Source: Rhizobium sp. J15
GTDB lineage: Bacteria > Pseudomonadota > Alphaproteobacteria > Rhizobiales > Rhizobiaceae
Direction: 5' to 3'
Assembly: GCF_002531825.1 (NCBI RefSeq)
Contig: NZ_NWSX01000039.1
Coordinates: 1 to 55,229, forward strand
DNA: 55,229 bases
A model generated the notes under the pieces. The model had not been told where the DNA came from. It did not search any database and worked only from the letters and a program-made list of their open reading frames with translations. Every line of letters begins with the position of its first letter. Position 1 is the first letter of the stretch. Of this stretch, positions 16,046 through 23,720 are shown in pieces. A program made the translations under genes and the position numbers.

Positions 16046-17968
16046 ATGATCTCTCTGAAGTCTCTCAAAATAGGCCCGAAACTGCTGGGGTTGACGGTTT
16101 TCACTGTCGTCGTCGGGGTCAGCGTCAGCGTTTATGTCTCCTCCAAGCTGCGGTCGATCGACGATACCTACAGCACGCTGCTGGCAGTGGATGCGAGCGG
16201 GACGAACAAGCTTGCGGAAATCACCGGCAATTCCGACTCGATCGGCCGCGTTCTCTTCCGCCTCATTGCCGAGCCGGACGTGGACAGCATGAAGAAGTCG
16301 GAGGGCGAGCTGGCGCAGGTATTCGATGAGACGGCCGGCTTCATCGATGATGCCGCAAGCCATTATCCCAGCGAAAAGACGCGGTTTGACGAGCTGAAAG
16401 CGGATCTGCGCGCGCTGCAGGCCACGACCCCTCCCATCGCAAAGGCGGCCATGGCAAGCGACAATGCCACGGCGCTCAATCTGGCGACCGAAAGCTTCAA
16501 GCCGGTGAGAATGAAGTTCGATGCGGATGCAACCGAGCTCTACAGCTGGGCAAAGGCCGAGATGCAGCGGAAGAACGATGCTGCGAGCGCCGTGACCAAC
16601 GCAACAATCTCGACCAGCTATATCGTGCTCGTGCTCGCTGCGCTCGCTTCCCTGGCGATCGCGGCAGCCGTCAGCCTTGGCCAGATCGTCCGGCCGATCC
16701 GCCGCCTGACGGAAACGATGGGCGCCATCGCCGGCGGCAACCTGGCCCTCGATATTCCCGGCGCAGACCGCCGCGATGAAATCGGCGAAATGTCTGCCGC
16801 CGTCGAAGTCTTCCGGGCCAATGCGCTCGCCAACAAGCGGCTGGAGGAAGAGGCCGCCACCAACCGCAACATGACCGAAGAGGAACGCCGCCAGAAAGCG
16901 GAGGCCGAGAGGCTGCGCGCCGAGCAGATGGCGCAGGCGACGTCGGGCCTTGCCGATGGCCTGAAGCATCTTGCCGGCGGCGATCTCGGCTACCAGCTGA
17001 CCCAGTCCTTCGCGCCGGATTTCGAAAGCCTGCGGGGCGACTTCAACGCTGCCGTCAACCAACTTCAGCAGACGCTGAGAGCCGTCGCGCAGTCGACCGG
17101 CCAGATCGACAGCGGCACGCGCGAAATCAGCACCAGCGCCCAGGATCTCGCCAAGCGCACCGAGCAGCAGGCCGCCTCTCTGGAGGAGACCGCAGCCGCC
17201 CTCGACCAGATCACGGCCAATGTCTCGAACTCCTCGAAGCGCGCCGATGAGGCCCGCGCCGTGGCGGTCCAGGCCAATGCCAGCGCGGTTCAGTCCGGCA
17301 AGGTGGTCGCCGATGCGGTTCATGCCATGCAGAAGATCGAGCAGTCCTCGAACCAGGTGTCCAACATCATCGGCGTGATCGACGAGATCGCCTTCCAGAC
17401 CAATCTCCTGGCGCTCAATGCCGGTGTGGAAGCCGCACGTGCCGGCGATGCCGGCAAGGGCTTTGCCGTCGTCGCGCAGGAAGTGCGCGAACTCGCCCAG
17501 CGCTCGGCGCAGGCCGCCAAGGAGATCAAGGACCTCATCCGCAACTCCTCCGTCGAGGTCGAAAGCGGCGTCCGGCTCGTCAGCGAAACCGGCGAGGCGC
17601 TGAAGACGATCGAGGACTATATCGTCACGGTCAACCAGCACATGGATGCGATCGCCACATCCGCCAAGGAGCAGTCCGTCGGGCTTTCGGAGGTCAACAC
17701 CGCCGTCAACCAGATGGACCAGGTGACCCAGCAGAACGCGGCGATGGTCGAGGAAAGCAACGCCGCCAGCGCCACGCTCGCCGGCGAGGCCGGCCGTCTT
17801 CGCGACCTCATCGGCCGCTTCCAGCTCGGCGACAGCAGCGCCTCCCAGGCCGCCGCCCTGCGCAAGACCGCGACGTCCATGGCCTCGCCGTCCCGGAACG
17901 CCGGCGCCAGCCGCCCCGCCGCGCGCGGCAATCTGGCGGTAAAGCAGGAGGAATGGTCCGAGTTCTGA
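16046..17968 (+). CDS. Methyl-accepting chemotaxis protein with C-terminal CheR-type pentapeptide
   Basis: A 640-residue transmembrane chemoreceptor. Membrane segments lie near residues 12-32 and 190-212, bounding a sensor region of about 155 residues that is largely helical. A HAMP domain follows (QIVRPIRRLTETMGAIAGGN...), then a second HAMP-like stretch (GDLGYQLTQSFAPDFESLR) and the signalling tip IGVIDEIAFQTNLLALNAGVE. The last five residues, EWSEF, match the xWxxF pattern that tethers CheR/CheB in other bacteria. The ligand is unknown; nearness to the sugar locus makes an uptake-linked attractant possible, but this is inference. The ribosome binding site before 16046 is weak. A strong terminator follows. 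Confidence 0.93.
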   Translation: MISLKSLKIGPKLLGLTVFTVVVGVSVSVYVSSKLRSIDDTYSTLLAVDASGTNKLAEITGNSDSIGRVLFRLIAEPDVDSMKKSEGELAQVFDETAGFIDDAASHYPSEKTRFDELKADLRALQATTPPIAKAAMASDNATALNLATESFKPVRMKFDADATELYSWAKAEMQRKNDAASAVTNATISTSYIVLVLAALASLAIAAAVSLGQIVRPIRRLTETMGAIAGGNLALDIPGADRRDEIGEMSAAVEVFRANALANKRLEEEAATNRNMTEEERRQKAEAERLRAEQMAQATSGLADGLKHLAGGDLGYQLTQSFAPDFESLRGDFNAAVNQLQQTLRAVAQSTGQIDSGTREISTSAQDLAKRTEQQAASLEETAAALDQITANVSNSSKRADEARAVAVQANASAVQSGKVVADAVHAMQKIEQSSNQVSNIIGVIDEIAFQTNLLALNAGVEAARAGDAGKGFAVVAQEVRELAQRSAQAAKEIKDLIRNSSVEVESGVRLVSETGEALKTIEDYIVTVNQHMDAIATSAKEQSVGLSEVNTAVNQMDQVTQQNAAMVEESNAASATLAGEAGRLRDLIGRFQLGDSSASQAAALRKTATSMASPSRNAGASRPAARGNLAVKQEEWSEF

Positions 17969-18010
17969 TCTCGGCCCTGGAGGGCGGAGCTCGACCTTCC
18001 CGTTTTAGAT

Positions 18011-18050
18011 TGGAGCGGTTCAGGCTTCATCGTCTGAGCCGCTCCATTTG
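18011..18050 (+). terminator. Rho-independent terminator of the chemoreceptor gene
   Basis: TGGAGCGGTTCAG pairs with CTGAGCCGCTCCA (13 bases, one G-T pair) around a 10-base loop and is followed by TTTGTGTTTG. It lies 43 bases after the stop codon. Confidence 0.8.
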
Positions 18051-18134
18051 TGTTTGCGGAAGCCGGAGCATGTTGCCCCGAGATGTTGAGTGGAAGCCTT
18101 CGGCTCATCCGCTGGAGTTTCCCATGCGTCTTGA

Positions 18135-18179
18135 CTCTACATCAATATACATTATATGAAAATATATATTGATGTAGAG
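18135..18179. promoter_or_regulatory. BigR-type operator: 15-bp perfect inverted repeat over the sulfide operon promoter
   Basis: CTCTACATCAATATA (18135-18149) is repeated in inverted form at 18165-18179 around an AT-rich 15-base centre. A possible -35 (TTGACT, 18131-18136) and -10 (TATATG, 18153-18158) are spaced by 16 bases, so a bound repressor would block the promoter. The AT-rich dyad and its place before the blh gene fit the BigR box known from related bacteria. Confidence 0.75.
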
Positions 18180-18194
18180 CGGGAGTGCATCCTC

Positions 18195-19490
18195 ATGGAC
18201 TTGGTGGAGATCGATGATCACCTGATTGTATCGGGTCAGCCGGATTTGGCCGCCTTCGCCGATCTGGCGAGGAAGGGCGTTGTCGCGGTCATCAATGCCA
18301 GGCCGGATGGTGAGGAGGCAGGCCAACCGGGGAATGCGGCCGAGGCTGCCGCTGCAAAGGCGGGCGGACTTGACTATGCCTTCGTGCCGGTCGCGGGCTC
18401 GGCAATCACCGAGGCCGATATTCGCGCCTTTCAGAGGGCGAGGGAGGAGGCAAGGGGGCCAATCCTTGCCCACTGCAAGAGCGGCACGCGCGCACTGACG
18501 CTGCATGTACTCGGCGAAGTGCTGGAAGGGCGAATGGAGCAGGACGAGGTTCTGGCCTTCGGCAAAGTCCATGGCATCGACCTTTCGGGCGCTGTGCGCT
18601 GGCTCGATCGCGACAAAGCGAAGGCGCCGTATGTGAAGGGCTTTCATGACGCCCGCACGGGCAGCATTCAGTATGTCGTCACCGATCCGGCGACAAAGAG
18701 CTGTGCCGTCATCGATCCCATTCTCGACTTCGACGAGAAATCGGGATCGACGTCAACCGCCCATGCCGATGCGCTCCTGGACTATGTGCGAACCGAGGGT
18801 TTGAGCATCGAATGGATCCTTGATACCCATCCTCACGCCGATCATTTTTCGGCCGCTCACTACCTGAAGCAGAAGACAGGCGCGCCGACGGCCATCGGAT
18901 CACATGTCACCGATGTGCAAAAGCTTTGGAAGGGCATCTATAACTGGCCGGAGCTTGCGGTGGACGGATCGCAGTGGGATCGGCTGTTTTCGGAAGGCGA
19001 TATATTCAAGGTCGGTACGCTGGAAGGGCGGGTCATCTTCTCGCCCGGCCACACGCTCGCCTCGATCACCTATGTCATTGGCGATGCAGCCTTCGTCCAC
19101 GATACGATCTTCATGCCGGATTCCGGTACGGCCCGCGCCGATTTTCCCGGTGGCAGTGCTGCGGTCCTCTGGAGCTCGATCCAGCGAATTTTGTCGCTTC
19201 CGGACGAAACCCGGCTTTTCACCGGCCACGACTACGAGCCGGCTGGGCGCAATGCAAAATGGGAGAGCACGGTCGGCGAGCAGAAGCGCTCCAATCCGCA
19301 TCTCGCCGGCATGACGGAAGAGCGTTTCGTGGCTCTGCGCGAGGCGCGGGATAGGACACTGCCGATGCCGAAGCTGATTCTGCACGCGCTTCAGGTGAAT
19401 ATACGTGGCGGCCGGCTGCCGGAGCCCGAGGAAAACGGCCGGCGCTACCTGAAGTTTCCGCTGAACGCCCTAGAGGGAGCGGCATGGTGA
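18195..19490 (+). CDS. blh: Bifunctional sulfur transferase/persulfide dioxygenase (Blh)
   Basis: A 431-residue fusion. Residues about 1-110 form a DUF442/rhodanese-like phosphatase-fold domain with the active-site loop HCKSGTRA (Cys94). Residues about 145-431 form an ETHE1-type metallo-beta-lactamase domain with THPHADH (about 211-217), SPGHT and FVHDT as iron ligands. In characterised BigR systems this protein moves and oxidises sulfane sulfur from persulfides, detoxifying hydrogen sulfide in the cytoplasm. I use ATG at 18195, with GGGAG 9 bases upstream; the earlier ATG at 18156 lies inside the operator and close to the presumed transcription start. First gene of the operon. Confidence 0.9.
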   Translation: MDLVEIDDHLIVSGQPDLAAFADLARKGVVAVINARPDGEEAGQPGNAAEAAAAKAGGLDYAFVPVAGSAITEADIRAFQRAREEARGPILAHCKSGTRALTLHVLGEVLEGRMEQDEVLAFGKVHGIDLSGAVRWLDRDKAKAPYVKGFHDARTGSIQYVVTDPATKSCAVIDPILDFDEKSGSTSTAHADALLDYVRTEGLSIEWILDTHPHADHFSAAHYLKQKTGAPTAIGSHVTDVQKLWKGIYNWPELAVDGSQWDRLFSEGDIFKVGTLEGRVIFSPGHTLASITYVIGDAAFVHDTIFMPDSGTARADFPGGSAAVLWSSIQRILSLPDETRLFTGHDYEPAGRNAKWESTVGEQKRSNPHLAGMTEERFVALREARDRTLPMPKLILHALQVNIRGGRLPEPEENGRRYLKFPLNALEGAAW

Positions 19491-19828
19491 TGGAAACCGA
19501 AAAGCCGATGCGCGCCACCGTGCCGCCCGAAGAAATGTCGAATTTGGCAGGCGAAGTCGCTTCGCTCCTGAAGACGCTGGCCCATCCGGTAAGACTTATG
19601 CTCGCCTGCGCATTGGCCGAGGGCGAGTATTCGGTCGGGGAGCTGGAAGAGAAACTCGATGTCCATCAGCCAACCCTGTCGCAGCAGCTCGCGGTGCTGC
19701 GCGAGGCCGGGATAGTCGAGACCCGTCGCGATGCGAAGCAGATCTTCTATCGTTTGACGGAAGAAAAGGCGGCCCAGCTCATCCAGGCGCTTTATTCCAT
19801 CTTCTGTCGTCCGGGGGAACGGAGATGA
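19484..19828 (+). CDS. bigR: ArsR-family persulfide sensor repressor BigR
   Basis: A 114-residue winged-helix repressor (LLKTLAHPVRLMLACALAEGEYS, then VHQPTLSQQLAVLREAGIV). Counting from this start, the cysteines fall at 42 and 108, the positions that form the disulfide or polysulfide switch in characterised BigR proteins; this also supports the start at 19484. Persulfide formation would release it from the inverted repeat at 18135-18179 and turn the operon on. It overlaps blh by 7 bases and the next gene by 4. A second ATG at 19490 is possible but would shift the cysteine numbering. Confidence 0.93.
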   Translation: MVMETEKPMRATVPPEEMSNLAGEVASLLKTLAHPVRLMLACALAEGEYSVGELEEKLDVHQPTLSQQLAVLREAGIVETRRDAKQIFYRLTEEKAAQLIQALYSIFCRPGERR

Positions 19829-20232
19829 CGACCTATCTCCCATCCTTGTTCGGCGGGATGCTGCTTGGGCTTTCCGCAGTTGTATTGCTCATCGCGACAG
19901 GACGAATTGCGGGTATCAGCGGCATCCTCGGTCGCCTCCTTCAAGGCAGTATGGCGCCGGTCAACCTCGCCTTCGTCATCGGCCTCCTCATGGGCCCCCT
20001 GCTTTATGCCGCGGCATATGGCGGCTTTCCGGCGGTGACTGCGGTGACGGCCTGGCAGCCGGTGCTGATAGCCGGCCTTCTGGTTGGCATCGGCACCCGG
20101 ATGGGATCCGGCTGCACGTCGGGCCATGGCATCCTTGGGCTTGCTCGATTTTCCAAACGCTCGCTTGCGGCAACCGCCACTTTCCTCGCCGCGGGAATGG
20201 CGACGGCAACCGTTATGGGAATGCTGCAATGA
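19825..20232 (+). CDS. YeeE/YedE-family half-size sulfur transporter, first subunit
   Basis: A 135-residue integral membrane protein with about four membrane segments. It carries the family motif GSGCTSGHGILGLARFS with a conserved Cys, thought to relay sulfur compounds such as thiosulfate across the membrane in the YeeE/YedE (TsuA-like) family. It is half the size of full-length YeeE and is paired with the next gene, as in PmpA/PmpB of other BigR operons. Its start overlaps the bigR stop (ATGA). The direction of transport here (sulfite or thiosulfate export, or uptake) is not settled by sequence. Confidence 0.88.
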   Translation: MTTYLPSLFGGMLLGLSAVVLLIATGRIAGISGILGRLLQGSMAPVNLAFVIGLLMGPLLYAAAYGGFPAVTAVTAWQPVLIAGLLVGIGTRMGSGCTSGHGILGLARFSKRSLAATATFLAAGMATATVMGMLQ

Positions 20233-20669
20233 ACGGTCATGCTTTTATGCGCCCTGTCGCGGCCGTCGTTGCGGGTGCGATTTTCGGTTTTGGGCTGTCG
20301 CTTTCAGGGATGATCGACCCCGCCCGCGTGCTTGGTTTTCTCGACCTTGTCAGCGGCAACTGGGATCCGAGCCTGGCATTCGTCCTTGGCAGCGCGGTGG
20401 CTGTCGCAGCGCCGGGTGTCATGCTCCAGCGCCGAATGACAAAACCTTTTTTCGACGAGCAGTTTTATTTGCCGCACAAGACGGCAATCGACACGCGCCT
20501 GCTGGCAGGCTCGGCGATCTTTGGCGCCGGTTGGGGCCTCGCGGGCTTCTGCCCGGGGCCGGCTGTCTCTGCCCTTTCGATGGGACTGCCATTCGTGATG
20601 CTGTTCGTGGCGGCCATGGCGGCAGGCATGATCCTGCATGACCGATTCCTGGAAAGGGTGCTGAGATGA
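20229..20669 (+). CDS. YeeE/YedE-family half-size sulfur transporter, second subunit
   Basis: A 146-residue integral membrane protein that completes the YeeE/YedE pair. Landmarks are GAIFGFGLSLSGMIDPARVLGFLD near the N-terminus and GAGWGLAGFCPGPAVSAL with the conserved Cys. It overlaps the preceding gene by 4 bases and the following one by 4, so the operon is translated as a coupled unit. Residues FFDEQFYLP between the membrane pairs are probably a loop. Function is by family and context: movement of sulfur oxyanions or thiosulfate linked to persulfide oxidation by Blh. Confidence 0.88.
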   Translation: MNGHAFMRPVAAVVAGAIFGFGLSLSGMIDPARVLGFLDLVSGNWDPSLAFVLGSAVAVAAPGVMLQRRMTKPFFDEQFYLPHKTAIDTRLLAGSAIFGAGWGLAGFCPGPAVSALSMGLPFVMLFVAAMAAGMILHDRFLERVLR

Positions 20670-21448
20670 CGGTTTCACTCGTCGCGGCGCTTGGCTCAGG
20701 TGGTCTGGTCGGCTTCATTCTCGGGCTGATCGGCGGCGGCGGATCGATACTGGCGACGCCGCTTCTTCTTTATGTCGTCGGCGTTGCCAATCCGCATGTC
20801 GCTATCGGTACTGGGGCGCTCGCGGTTTCGGTGAACGCCTATGCGAGCTTCGTCGGTCACGCCCGTAAAGGCCATGTCTGGTGGCGTTGCGCTATCCTCT
20901 TCGCGCTGGTCGGCATCATGGGCGCGATGATGGGGTCGAGCATTGGTCTTTTGGTCGATGGCAAGAAGCTGCTATTCCTGTTCGGGCTGGTGATGGTTGC
21001 CGTCGGTCTCCTGATGATGCGGCCACGTCGGGATCAGGCAGGCCGGGAACGGTCGGTCGATCTCCGCATGTGCCTCGTGACCGCCACGGCGGCCATCGTC
21101 ACCGGCGCGGCCTCGGGCTTCTTCGGGGTTGGGGGAGGATTCCTGGTCGTGCCCGCACTGATCTTCGCCACGGGCATGCCGACGATCAGCGCTATCGGCT
21201 CCTCGCTGCTTGCCGTGGGAACCTTCGGGTTGACGACGGCGATCACTTACGCCGGCGCTGGGCTGGTCGATTGGCCGCTGGCCATCGAGTTCATTCTGGG
21301 GGGCGTCATCGGGGGCGGCCTGGGAATGTTTCTTGCGATGAGCCTCGCTGCCAGAAAGGCGGCCCTCAATCGAATATTCGCTGCGCTCGTGCTCGCCGTC
21401 GCGGTTTATGTCATGGCGAAGAACCTTCCGCTCATTTCGACAACGTAA
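20666..21448 (+). CDS. TauE/SafE-family sulfite exporter-like membrane protein
   Basis: A 260-residue protein with about eight membrane segments and the two-fold repeat of the TauE/SafE family (GLIGGGGSILATPLLLYVVGV in the first half, GFFGVGGGFLVVPALIFATGM in the second). Members export sulfite, sulfoacetate or related anions, or take up organic acids. As the last gene of the BigR operon it most likely exports sulfite made when Blh oxidises persulfide. It overlaps the previous gene by 4 bases. It is convergent with the LacI gene, and the 68-base gap shows no clear terminator. Confidence 0.9.
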   Translation: MTVSLVAALGSGGLVGFILGLIGGGGSILATPLLLYVVGVANPHVAIGTGALAVSVNAYASFVGHARKGHVWWRCAILFALVGIMGAMMGSSIGLLVDGKKLLFLFGLVMVAVGLLMMRPRRDQAGRERSVDLRMCLVTATAAIVTGAASGFFGVGGGFLVVPALIFATGMPTISAIGSSLLAVGTFGLTTAITYAGAGLVDWPLAIEFILGGVIGGGLGMFLAMSLAARKAALNRIFAALVLAVAVYVMAKNLPLISTT

Positions 21449-21516
21449 GCGCCGCAAGGAGCGAGGCCATGATGTGGCGCGAAAACCGCCGCACTTTCCG
21501 GCTTCATGCTCGGGCA

Positions 21517-22554
21517 TCAACGCGGCGGCGCGATGCTGCCCCTCAGCACGAGGTGGCAGCCGAGTTCGAGGCGGTGGGCGGGGCGTTGCGGGTCGTTGGC
21601 GATCAGGCGTTGTTCGATGAGGGCGAGTGCGGCGGCGCCGAGCTTGTCGGTTGGGACGCTCACCGTCGAAAGCGGCGGGCGGCTGAATTCGCCGGGGACG
21701 ATGTCGTCGAAGCCGAGGACGGAGATTGCATCAGGCACGCGGATGTCGCGGTCGGCGAGCGCCTTGAGGCAGCCGAGGGCGAGGTTGTCGGCGGCGCAGA
21801 AGACGGCGGTGGCGCCTTTCAGCGTCGGGTCGCGGTCGAGCAGCGCGTTGATGGCGGCCTCGCCATGTCTCGGTTCATATCCCTCGGCCGCGACGATCAT
21901 GTCTTTGGGCACGGGAAGCCGGGCGGCGAAATAGGCGTCGGAGAAGCCGTCATAGCGGCGCTGGATCGTCGTGCGGCCCTTCCAGGTCAGGTGCAGGATG
22001 CGGCGATGGCCGAGCCCCAGCAGGTGCTCGATGCCGAGGCGCGCGCCGAAGCGGTTTTCGGGCGTCACCGTATCGACCAGCATGGCCGGGTCCTCGCCGT
22101 TGACGATGACGACGGGCATGTCTGATGAGGCGAGGCTGCGGATGAGTTCCGGCTGATCGTCGTTCAAGACCACGATGCCGTCCGCACGCTCGGACATTGC
22201 GATCTGCCGGACCTCGGCGCCGTCGATGCGCCGGCCGGTGCTGACGTAAGGTACGATGCGGATGCCGCGGCGCTCGCATTCCCGGCGCAGGCCGTTGAGG
22301 ATCGTCCAGCTCACGAGGTTGAGGTCGCTCTCCGGCGCGGCGTCGTCGGGAATGGCGAGAAGCAGCACGCGCAGCGCCGCAATCGTCGCCTTCTTGCGGC
22401 GGCGGTCGAGGTAGCCGAGCCGTTTGGCCGAATCGAGAACCCTTTCGCGCACCTCGATCGTCAGCGGTGCGGTTCCGTTCAGCGCGTGCGAAGCCGTGCT
22501 CAGCGACACATCCGCATCGCGCGCGACATCCTTGAGATTGACTTTGCGTTCCAC
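21517..22554 (-). CDS. LacI-family transcriptional repressor
   Basis: A 345-residue regulator: N-terminal helix-turn-helix (VNLKDVARDADVSLSTASHALNG, about residues 5-27), hinge, then a periplasmic-binding-protein-like effector domain (NGEDPAMLVDTV, GIEHLLGLGHRRILHL, AVFCAADNLALGCLKAL, ISVLGFDDI). The recognition helix reads LSTASHALNG instead of the common TVSRVLN, so its operator may differ from the CG-centred consensus. The start is GTG at 22554 with a weak GGA upstream. The paired AT-centred palindromes at 7164 and 7305 are candidate targets; this is inference, since the gene lies 6 kb beyond the sugar operon and other LacI genes exist in such genomes. Confidence 0.92.
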   Translation of the reverse strand: MERKVNLKDVARDADVSLSTASHALNGTAPLTIEVRERVLDSAKRLGYLDRRRKKATIAALRVLLLAIPDDAAPESDLNLVSWTILNGLRRECERRGIRIVPYVSTGRRIDGAEVRQIAMSERADGIVVLNDDQPELIRSLASSDMPVVIVNGEDPAMLVDTVTPENRFGARLGIEHLLGLGHRRILHLTWKGRTTIQRRYDGFSDAYFAARLPVPKDMIVAAEGYEPRHGEAAINALLDRDPTLKGATAVFCAADNLALGCLKALADRDIRVPDAISVLGFDDIVPGEFSRPPLSTVSVPTDKLGAAALALIEQRLIANDPQRPAHRLELGCHLVLRGSIAPPR

Positions 22555-22778
22555 TTTAATCCGTCACGAGTTGAGGCCGTGCCTTCGAAGGCTCAGCTAA
22601 CTCGATGTTTTCACATAAAGACTTCAGAAAATCCATGTGCGGTCGCGGTATTTTTCGTCATTCCGCCGAAACAGCGCCCTGCCGAGCGGCAAGCGGCGAA
22701 AAACACCATCGGATTTCCATGGCAGAGCCCGCATCGGCTCTGCGAAAATGATCGGCAAAATTTCTGAAAAATCGGGTC

Positions 22779-22847
22779 CTTAAAAACCTCTTTGTCACTA
22801 AAACCATATGAATTCAATATGTTAAGAGTGGCAAAGGGGTTTTTAAG
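22779..22847. repeat. Long hairpin 1: 21-base arms with nested inner palindrome
   Basis: CTTAAAAACCTCTTTGTCAC... (22779-22799) pairs with AGTGGCAAAGGGG... (22827-22847), 19 of 21 bases exact. The two exceptions are G-U-compatible in minus-strand RNA. The 27-base loop contains CATAT/ATATG arms. Confidence 0.75.
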
Positions 22848-22853
22848 AGAGGT

Positions 22854-22909
22854 CAACATTTTAAAAAATGGATGGCGCGGCAGACGTTCGCGCATTTTTA
22901 AAAATGTTG
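22854..22909. repeat. Long hairpin 2: 17-base AT-rich arms with CGCG inner pairing
   Basis: CAACATTTTAAAAAATG (22854-22870) pairs with CATTTTTAAAAATGTTG (22893-22909), 16 of 17. The loop adds CGCG (22876-22879) against CGCG (22889-22892). It starts 7 bases after hairpin 1 ends. The two are likely parts of one element. Confidence 0.75.
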
Positions 22910-22976
22910 GGCCTCCTTAAAAACGTCCTTCCAAACCTCCATGGCGGAAAAATCGGCCGCGCGAAACCTTCTGCAA

Positions 22977-23609
22977 TCAGTGAGGTTTGGCGAGCAGGCC
23001 ATTGATCAGCAAGTCGAAATAGGCCTTGAGGAAGGCCTCCTTGTTGGGCGGAGGCTCGCGGCGATCGTCGAATATCAGCCGCAGGACCGTCCTCGTCAGG
23101 ATGGGCGCGACGACGAGGTCGGAGAATTCCACCGGAATTTTCCGAAACTCTCCCGACTCGACCCCTTCCAGAATGAGTGCGTCGATCTTGGCGATGATCG
23201 GCGCGATGAACTCGTCATGGTGGCGATCGATCAGGTCGGGGAACCGCTGCCCTTCGGCAATGACGAGTCGAATCAGTTCGCGGGTCGTGCGGTCCTCGGC
23301 GATCTGTTCATAGAGCAGGCTCAGAAGAGAAGGCAGCCTGTCGGCGGCCTTGCCGCTGAGCCCGCCGGCCACTTCCAGCAGTTCCTGGAACGGCACGGAG
23401 AAGTGGTTGATCATTGCTTCGAAGAGCTTTTCCTTGGTTTCGAAGTAGACGTAGACCGTGCCCTTGGTGACGCCGACCCTGTCGGCGATGTCTTCGACGC
23501 GCGTGCCTGCGAAGCCGCATCTGACGAATTCCTCGAAGGCGGCATCCAGGATCTGGATGGGGCGCAGCGCTTTCTGTTCCGCGCGCGTAAGCTTCTTCAT
23601 TGCTGCCAT
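22977..23609 (-). CDS. TetR/AcrR-family transcriptional repressor
   Basis: A 210-residue regulator with the N-terminal TetR helix-turn-helix (ILDAAFEEFVRCGFAGTRVEDIADRVG, then VTKGTVYVYFETKEKLFEAMI) and a C-terminal ligand domain of AcrR type ending in a TetR_C-like RLIFDDRREPPP stretch. The start at 23609 has AGGA close upstream and GGGAGG farther; an ATG at 23600 is possible, and the frame open to 23654 is not needed. It is divergent from the RND efflux operon and very likely represses it through the palindrome at 23663-23684. The inducer is probably an efflux substrate. Confidence 0.92.
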   Translation of the reverse strand: MAAMKKLTRAEQKALRPIQILDAAFEEFVRCGFAGTRVEDIADRVGVTKGTVYVYFETKEKLFEAMINHFSVPFQELLEVAGGLSGKAADRLPSLLSLLYEQIAEDRTTRELIRLVIAEGQRFPDLIDRHHDEFIAPIIAKIDALILEGVESGEFRKIPVEFSDLVVAPILTRTVLRLIFDDRREPPPNKEAFLKAYFDLLINGLLAKPH

Positions 23610-23662
23610 TTTTCCTCGCCTCCCTGTCGTGCCGGTCCTCGTTCCCCGCAGCACAAAGTTTC

Positions 23663-23684
23663 ATTGACTAATGCGTCAGTCAAT
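23663..23684. promoter_or_regulatory. TetR operator candidate in the efflux promoter
   Basis: ATTGACT and AGTCAAT form 7-base perfect arms around ATGCGTC-rich centre bases, in the 111-base gap between the divergent TetR and efflux genes. TTGACT in the left arm could be the -35 box of the efflux operon, so binding would block it. Confidence 0.65.
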
Positions 23685-23720
23685 TATATAGCAGCTGCCG
23701 TTGAGAGCAAGAGGTCAACT

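Larger units (their letters stand above)
22555..22976. other. 422-base AT-rich spacer between the TetR and LacI genes
   Basis: No credible gene is seen; a 94-codon minus-strand frame at 22611-22895 simply spans the hairpins. The right half contains two long imperfect inverted repeats and several copies of CCTTAAAAAC or its complement. Base composition is clearly more AT-rich than the flanking genes. Confidence 0.6.

Noticed and set aside
22611..22895. 94-codon minus-strand frame in the TetR-LacI spacer
   Set aside because: It is explained by the hairpin arms, has no ribosome binding site and no protein-like pattern.
22941..23720. N-terminal extension of the first membrane-fusion protein
   Set aside because: It would cover the divergent TetR gene and operator and place the lipoprotein signal in the middle of the protein.
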